A DNA stretch of 5,990 bases, from the NCBI GenBank assembly GCA_005885565.1, contig VAXK01000116.1, forward strand, positions 1 to 5,990. Direction: 5' to 3'. Shown here piece after piece: positions 1 to 5,990 of the stretch. The notes beneath the pieces were generated by a model. The model made no database searches, was not told the origin of the DNA, and was given only the letters and a program-made list of their open reading frames with translations. The position numbers were made by a program, and so were the translations under genes. Numbering within the stretch: the stretch's first letter is position 1; each line of letters begins with the position of its first letter. Source of the DNA: Actinomycetota bacterium. GTDB lineage: Bacteria > Actinomycetota > Thermoleophilia > Gaiellales > Gaiellaceae.

Positions 1-1
1 G

Positions 2-940
2 CGGCACCTGATCTCGATCCGCGACCTCTCGCGTGAGGACGTCGAGCGCCTGCTCGCCACCGCGCGGAGCTTCGAGCGCAGCCTCGAGCGCGAGATGAAG
101 AAGCTCCCGACGCTCCGAGGCCGTACGGTCGTGAACCTGTTCTACGAGTCGTCCACGCGCACTTCCTCGAGCTTCGAGCTCGCGGCGAAGCGGCTCTCGG
201 CGGACACGATGTCGATCAAGGCCGCCGGCTCCTCCGTCGACAAGGGCGAGTCCCTGAAGGACACGGCCCTGACGATCGGCGCGTACGACCCGGACGTGAT
301 CGTCATCCGCCATCCGCAGATCGGCGCGCCGCACCTCGTGGCCCACTTCACGAGCGCCCACGTCGTGAACGCGGGCGACGGCAAGCACCAGCACCCGACC
401 CAGGCGCTCCTCGACCTGTACACGATCCAGGAGGAGTTTCAGCGCATCGAGGGGCTGCACGTCGCGATCGTCGGCGACGTCCTGCACTCGCGGGTCGCGC
501 GCTCGAACGTGCAGGCGCTCGTCCTCATGGGCGCGCGCGTGACGCTCGTGGGGCCGCCGGCGCTCCTGCCGCGTGGGATCGAGGCGCTCGGCTGCGAGAC
601 GTCGACCGACATCGCCGCGATCGGCGCCGCGGACGTCGTCTACGTCCTGCGTATGCAGCGCGAGCGGATGGAGGAGGGCGCGAACTACGTCCCGAGCCTG
701 CGCGAGTACACGGCCCGTTGGGGCGTGACGCCGGAGCGGCTGCGGCCGGGGCAGAAGGTGATGCACCCCGGTCCGATGAACCGCGGCGTCGAGATCGACG
801 GGCGGGTCGCGGACGCGGCCGACGCGCTCGTCGAGACGCAAGTGCGCGCCGGCCTCGTCGTCCGGATGGCGGTGCTCTACGACCTGCTCACGGGGAGGCC
901 CGTCGGCGTCCAGGCCGCCGCGGCCGTGGAGGTGGCGTGA
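2..940 (+). CDS. pyrB: Aspartate carbamoyltransferase catalytic chain PyrB (5' end just outside the window)
   Basis: PyrB condenses carbamoyl phosphate with L-aspartate to N-carbamoyl-L-aspartate and phosphate in the cytoplasm, the committed step of pyrimidine synthesis. The frame is open from base 2 and gives 312 residues beginning RHLISIRDLSRED, which is the normal family N-terminus. Almost nothing is missing; base 1 (g) could be the last base of the start codon, so the internal ATG at 95 is not the start. Numbering from the first visible residue, the carbamoyl-phosphate loop SSTRT is at about 50-54, KGESLKDT at about 81-88, HPTQALLDLY at about 131-140 and the aspartate-side loop HPGPMNRG at about 255-262. 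The length matches a normal chain of about 300-320 residues. Its TGA shares one base with the pyrC ATG. No pyrI regulatory chain is visible. Identification is very secure; only the exact start is unseen. Confidence 0.97.
   Translation, partial: RHLISIRDLSREDVERLLATARSFERSLEREMKKLPTLRGRTVVNLFYESSTRTSSSFELAAKRLSADTMSIKAAGSSVDKGESLKDTALTIGAYDPDVIVIRHPQIGAPHLVAHFTSAHVVNAGDGKHQHPTQALLDLYTIQEEFQRIEGLHVAIVGDVLHSRVARSNVQALVLMGARVTLVGPPALLPRGIEALGCETSTDIAAIGAADVVYVLRMQRERMEEGANYVPSLREYTARWGVTPERLRPGQKVMHPGPMNRGVEIDGRVADAADALVETQVRAGLVVRMAVLYDLLTGRPVGVQAAAAVEVA
928..932 (+). promoter_or_regulatory. Shine-Dalgarno site for pyrC
   Basis: GGAGG lies inside the last codons of pyrB, 7 nt before the ATG at 940. 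This is an optimal ribosome-binding site and decides the pyrC start. The reading frame is open much further upstream (to 718), but that extension is low-complexity Arg/Ala/Gly shadow translation of pyrB. Confidence 0.75.
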
Positions 941-2241
941 TGCTCGTCATGAAGGACGGCCGCTTCGACGACCTCGTCATCCGGGGCGCCCGCGTCGTCG
1001 AGCCGGCGGAAGGGATCGACGCGACCCTCGACGTGCGCACCGACGCGGGGATCGTCACCGAGATCGCGACGAAGGTGGACGCGAACGGCCACCGCGTCGT
1101 GGACGGGACGGGCCTGGTCCTCGCGCCGGCGTTCGTCGACCCGCACGTCCACCTGCGGACACCCGGGCGCGAGGACGAGGAGACGATCGCCTCCGGAACT
1201 CGGGCTGCGGCTGCGGGCGGCTTCTGCGCGATCCTCGCGATGCCGAACACCGAGCCCGTCGTCGACTCGGCGGCGGTGCTGGGCGCTCTCGTCGAGCGAG
1301 CCCGGGCCGAGGCGGAGGTGCCAGTCGGCTTCCTCGCCTCGATCTCGAAGAGTCAGCGCGGCGGCGAGCTCACGGAGATGGCGGAGCTCGCCGACGCGGG
1401 CGCGGCCGGGTTCAGCGACGACGGCGTCCCGGTCGCCTCGGCGGGGCTGATGCGGCGCGCGCTCCAGTACGTGCAGGTGACGGGCCGGCGGCTCGCGCTG
1501 CACTGCGAAGAGCCGACGCTCTCCCGCGGCGGCCACATGCACGAAGGCGCCGTCTCGGCGGAACTCGGCTTCGCCGGCTATCCCTCCGTCGCGGAGAGCC
1601 TCATGGTCGAGCGCGACCTGGCGCTCGCGGCCTACGAGGGCGAGCCGATCCACCTGCTCCATCTCTCCGCGCGCGAGTCGGTCGAGGCGCTCGAGGCGGC
1701 GCAGGCGGCGGGCGTCGCCGCGACGGCCGAGGTCACGCCGCACCACCTGTGCCTCACGGACGAGGCCGTCCGGTCGCTCGATGCCAACGTGAAGATGAAC
1801 CCGCCGCTCCGCGCCGAGGACGACCGCCGGGCGCTCCTCGCCGCCTTACGAAACGGCAATATCTCGGCAGTAGCGTCGGACCATGCGCCCCACGCGCGGC
1901 ACGAGAAGGAGGCGCCGTTCGAGGCGGCGCCCTTCGGCGTGACCGGCCTCGAGACCGCCTTCGCCGCGCTCAACACGCACCTCGTCGAGCCCGGCCTCCT
2001 CCCACTGGAGACGCTCCTCGAGCGGATGTCGGCCGGCCCGGCGCGCGCGTACGGCCTCGAGCCGCCGCGGATCGCCGTGGGCGCGCCGGCGAACCTCGTC
2101 CTCCTCGACCCGAACGCGAGCTGGCGCGTGCACGAGGAGAGCTTCCGCTCGCTGTCGGCGAACTCGTGGCTGCTCGGCAAGACCCTGCGCGGGCGCGTCC
2201 GGATGACCGTCGCCGCCGGAAGGGTCGCGTTCGAGGCGTGA
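940..2241 (+). CDS. pyrC: Dihydroorotase, class I (zinc-dependent amidohydrolase)
   Basis: PyrC reversibly cyclises N-carbamoyl-L-aspartate to L-dihydroorotate, the third step of UMP synthesis. The 433-residue length fits class I dihydroorotases (about 420-430). The amidohydrolase signature DPHVHLRTPG puts metal ligands at H69 and H71. FSDDG at 158-162 carries the bridging aspartate (D160 or D161), which in the Aquifex-type enzyme replaces a carboxylated lysine. H188 (LHCEE), H241 (LLHLS) and D314 (SDHAPH) complete the metal and catalytic set. R73 and N103 (MPNT) match substrate-binding positions. All key residues are present, so this is an active enzyme rather than the inactive PyrC-like partner found beside some PyrB proteins. 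The ATG overlaps the pyrB stop (TGATG) behind a good ribosome site; a second in-frame ATG at 949 is less likely. Adjacent class I PyrB and PyrC can form a joint complex, which is possible here but not shown. A patch of rare codons lies at residues 303-311. Confidence 0.97.
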   Translation: MLVMKDGRFDDLVIRGARVVEPAEGIDATLDVRTDAGIVTEIATKVDANGHRVVDGTGLVLAPAFVDPHVHLRTPGREDEETIASGTRAAAAGGFCAILAMPNTEPVVDSAAVLGALVERARAEAEVPVGFLASISKSQRGGELTEMAELADAGAAGFSDDGVPVASAGLMRRALQYVQVTGRRLALHCEEPTLSRGGHMHEGAVSAELGFAGYPSVAESLMVERDLALAAYEGEPIHLLHLSARESVEALEAAQAAGVAATAEVTPHHLCLTDEAVRSLDANVKMNPPLRAEDDRRALLAALRNGNISAVASDHAPHARHEKEAPFEAAPFGVTGLETAFAALNTHLVEPGLLPLETLLERMSAGPARAYGLEPPRIAVGAPANLVLLDPNASWRVHEESFRSLSANSWLLGKTLRGRVRMTVAAGRVAFEA

Positions 2242-2783
2242 CCGCGGTGGTCGAGCTTCCGGCCGTCCTGTCCGGCTACCTCGACGCGCTGGTGGACGCG
2301 CTCGGCGACGTCGAGGCGGTGTACGTCGTCGGCTCGGCGGCGCGCGGTACGTACCGGCACGGACCGAGCGACGTGGACGTGGTCGCGGTCGTTCCGCGCC
2401 CGCTCGTGCCGGCCGAGAAGGAGGAGCTCGTACTCCGGGTGGAGCGGCTCGAGTGTCCCGCGCGCGGGCTCGAGCTCGTCGTCTACGCCAAGGGCTCGCG
2501 GCCGCCGGACTTCGAGCTCAACTTCAACGTCGGACCGCGCATGGAGAGACACGTCTCGTTCGATCCGGCCGAGGAGTCGTGGCACTGGTTCGTCGTCGAC
2601 GCGGCGATCGCGGAGGAGCACGCCGTCCCGCTCGTCGGCCCGCCGTGGGCCGTGCTCTTCGACCCGATTCCGCCGGAGCGAGCGCGGGCCGCGGTTCTCG
2701 CGGGTCTCGACGAGCCCGACGCCGCGGCGAACGCGAAGCGGGCGCGCCGCTACCTCGAGACGGGGGGGTGGACGGAGAAGTGA
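2238..2783 (+). CDS. AadA-like nucleotidyltransferase domain protein, C-terminally short
   Basis: This 181-residue protein is not a known pyrimidine enzyme. Residues 28-52 form the Pol-beta nucleotidyltransferase signature: G32-S33, then S44-D45-V46-D47 on a hydrophobic strand. E79 in GLELVVYA fits the third acidic residue, equivalent as I recall to the catalytic Glu of AadA (ANT(3'')). A further match to AadA is EEHAVPLVGPPWAVLFDPIP at 126-145, which recalls REHSVALVGPAAEELFDPVP. The family would transfer a nucleotidyl group from NTP to a small-molecule hydroxyl or a protein; the substrate here is unknown, and drug resistance should not be assumed. AadA proteins are about 260 residues; this one stops after RRYLETGGWTEK, early in the helical C-terminal domain. 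No signal peptide or membrane segment is visible. The GTG start overlaps the pyrC stop (GTGA), and a GTG at 2247 is an alternative. The stop overlaps the carA GTG in the same way, so it is cotranslated with pyrimidine genes. Codon use matches its neighbours. The fold is secure; the function is not. Confidence 0.85.
   Translation: MTAVVELPAVLSGYLDALVDALGDVEAVYVVGSAARGTYRHGPSDVDVVAVVPRPLVPAEKEELVLRVERLECPARGLELVVYAKGSRPPDFELNFNVGPRMERHVSFDPAEESWHWFVVDAAIAEEHAVPLVGPPWAVLFDPIPPERARAAVLAGLDEPDAAANAKRARRYLETGGWTEK
2762..2768 (+). other. Seven-G run in frameshift register before the nucleotidyltransferase stop
   Basis: The run reads G GGG GGG in the nucleotidyltransferase frame (third base of ACG, then two GGG codons). 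This is the X XXY YYZ arrangement of a -1 slippery heptamer. A -1 slip would bypass the TGA at 2781 and enter the carA frame, which is open here, giving a nucleotidyltransferase-CarA fusion. The same run, through GGTGG at 2767-2771, may simply serve as the carA ribosome site (8 nt before GTG). What is seen is the run and its register; frameshifting is only a hypothesis. Confidence 0.35.
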
Positions 2784-3800
2784 CCGGCTTCCTCGCGCTC
2801 GAGGACGGCACGGTCTTCCGCGGCGAGTCCGTCGGCGCGCCGGGGTTCGCGTTCGGCGAGGCGGTCTTCGCGACGTCCATGACGGGCTACCAGGAGCTCG
2901 TCACCGACCCGAGCTACGCCGAGCAGCTCCTCTGCTTCACGGCGCCGATGGTCGGCAACTACGGCGTCGCGAAGGGCCGCTCGGAGTCGGGACGGGCGCA
3001 CGTGCGCGGCGCCGTGATGCGGGAGGCACGCGGCCCCGCCTGGACGGATTGGCTCCACGAGCGCGGCATCCCGGCGCTGACCGGCCTCGACACGCGCTCG
3101 CTCGTCCTGCACCTGCGCGAGGAGGGTGCGATGCGCGGCGTCGTCGTCGCGGACGGCGGCTCGGTCGAGGAGGCGGTGCGCGCGGTGAACGAGCGGCCGG
3201 CGATGAAGGGCCGCGCGCTCGTCGCCGCGGTCTCGACGCGCGAGCCGTACGTCTATGCGGACGTGGGCCGCGTGGACCTGGCGGTCGTGGACTACGGGTG
3301 CAAGCGCTCGATCCTCCGCCGGCTCGCGGGCGCGGGCGCCGCGGTGACCGTCTATCCGCACGACGTCGACGCGGACACGCTTGCCGGCCACGACGGCGTG
3401 GTGCTCTCGAACGGGCCGGGCGACCCAGAGCCGCTCCACGGCGAGGTCGCGGCCTTGCGCGAGCTCCTCGGCCGCGTGCCGGTGCTCGGGATCTGCCTCG
3501 GGCACCAGCTGCTCGGCCTCGCGACCGGGCACGAGACCTTCAAGCTTCCCTTCGGCCACCGCGGAGCGAACCACCCGGTGCTCGAGCGCGCGACCGGCCG
3601 CGTCCTCGTCACGAGCCAGAACCACGGCTTCGCGGTCGCGCCGAGCGACGACGCGGAGGCGACGCACGTCTCGCTCTACGACGACACCGTCGAGGGCTTC
3701 GACTTCCCGGACCTGCGCGCCCGCTCGGCGCAGTTCCACCCCGAGGCGGGGCCCGGGCCCCACGACGCCTGGCCGCTCCTCGAAGGCTGGGTGGAGGACG

Positions 3801-3814
<14 letters not shown>
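2780..3814 (+). CDS. carA: Carbamoyl-phosphate synthase small (glutaminase) subunit
   Basis: CarA hydrolyses glutamine and feeds ammonia through a tunnel to CarB for carbamoyl phosphate, used in both pyrimidine and arginine synthesis. The 344 residues are slightly short for the family (about 350-380). Residues 1 to about 120 are the small-chain N-terminal domain, with FATSMTGYQE at 30-39, followed by GLDTRSLVLHLREEGAMRG. A class I glutamine amidotransferase domain starts near residue 165 (VDLAVVDYGCKRSIL). It has SNGPGDP at 210-216, the nucleophile C239 in GICLGHQ, a TSQNHGFAV segment, and H320 and E322 in QFHPEA; the Cys-His-Glu triad is complete. The usual Ser or Ala after HPEA is Gly. The GTG start overlaps the previous stop by 4 nt; the upstream open frame back to 2453 is unrelated shadow. 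The last 14 nt overlap carB. Very secure. Confidence 0.97.
3748..3761 (+). repeat. 14-bp perfect GC palindrome inside carA
   Basis: GGGGCCCGGGCCCC equals its own reverse complement and encodes the A-G-P-G-P part of the conserved motif after HPEA, 40 nt before the carB start. With no loop it is more likely a result of Gly/Pro codons in GC-rich DNA than a terminator. No T-tract follows. Confidence 0.4.
3793..3797 (+). promoter_or_regulatory. Probable Shine-Dalgarno site for carB
   Basis: GGAGG in the last codons of carA is only 3 nt from the TTG at 3801, closer than the usual 5-9 nt. No better in-frame start lies nearby, and the protein N-terminus MPRRSDLHSI fits the family. The tight spacing and weak TTG suggest that initiation depends on ribosomes finishing carA. 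Confidence 0.5.

Positions 3815-5990
<2,176 letters not shown>

Noticed and set aside
718..939. N-terminal extension of the pyrC frame
   Set aside because: It is out-of-frame translation of pyrB; the ATG at 940 has an optimal ribosome site and gives the family length.
877..1746. 289-codon minus-strand open frame opposite pyrC
   Set aside because: Shadow composition (Arg/Ala/Asp repeats) opposite a well-conserved enzyme.
1846..1875. Internal promoter in the AT-richer pyrC patch
   Set aside because: The best hexamers I could pair (TTACGA and CAGTAG) match sigma-70 consensus poorly and no independent downstream unit needs it.
1749..2237. N-terminal extension of the nucleotidyltransferase frame over pyrC
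   Set aside because: Arg/Pro-rich shadow of pyrC; the domain begins about 28 residues after the GTG at 2238, which is normal.
1632..2621. 329-codon minus-strand open frame across pyrC and the nucleotidyltransferase
   Set aside because: No family motif; spans two real genes in antisense.
2453..2779. N-terminal extension of the carA frame over the nucleotidyltransferase
   Set aside because: The extension is Arg/Gly-rich shadow; CarA homology begins at the GTG at 2780. The open frame matters only for the frameshift idea.
2238..2783. Calling this gene an aminoglycoside resistance determinant
   Set aside because: It lacks most of the C-terminal domain that binds the drug in AadA and lies in a housekeeping operon without any mobile context.

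Overview
The window is one stretch of a de novo pyrimidine (UMP) biosynthesis operon, entirely on the + strand. In order it holds pyrB (aspartate carbamoyltransferase, lacking its extreme 5' end), pyrC (class I dihydroorotase), a small AadA-like nucleotidyltransferase, carA (carbamoyl-phosphate synthase glutaminase subunit) and carB (synthetase subunit, cut off by the window end after 730 codons). There is no non-coding stretch: every gene overlaps the next by 1, 4, 4 and 14 nt. I saw no internal terminator, RNA gene, CRISPR array or mobile element; the operon promoter and any leader regulation must lie upstream.

The DNA is very GC-rich, with strong G/C preference at third codon positions, GTG and TTG starts, and long spurious ORFs on the opposite strand. 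The gene order pyrB-pyrC-x-carA-carB, with one small gene between pyrC and carA, resembles actinobacterial pyr operons. CarB carries the VAP-x-MTL variant that I associate with actinobacteria. I infer a high-GC actinobacterium, possibly a deep-branching one such as Thermoleophilia; the lineage is inference, not proof.

Together CarA and CarB would make carbamoyl phosphate from glutamine, bicarbonate and 2 ATP. PyrB condenses it with aspartate to carbamoyl-aspartate, and PyrC cyclises that to dihydroorotate. Key catalytic residues are visible in all four enzymes, so the pathway looks functional.

The unexpected member is the 181-residue protein between pyrC and carA. It has an intact Pol-beta-type nucleotidyltransferase core and sequence features of the aminoglycoside adenylyltransferase AadA (ANT(3'')) family. 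It lacks most of the helical C-terminal domain, ending where carA starts. A run of seven G near its 3' end has the exact register of a -1 frameshift heptamer, and the carA frame is open there. This gene is the best candidate for something undescribed in the window.
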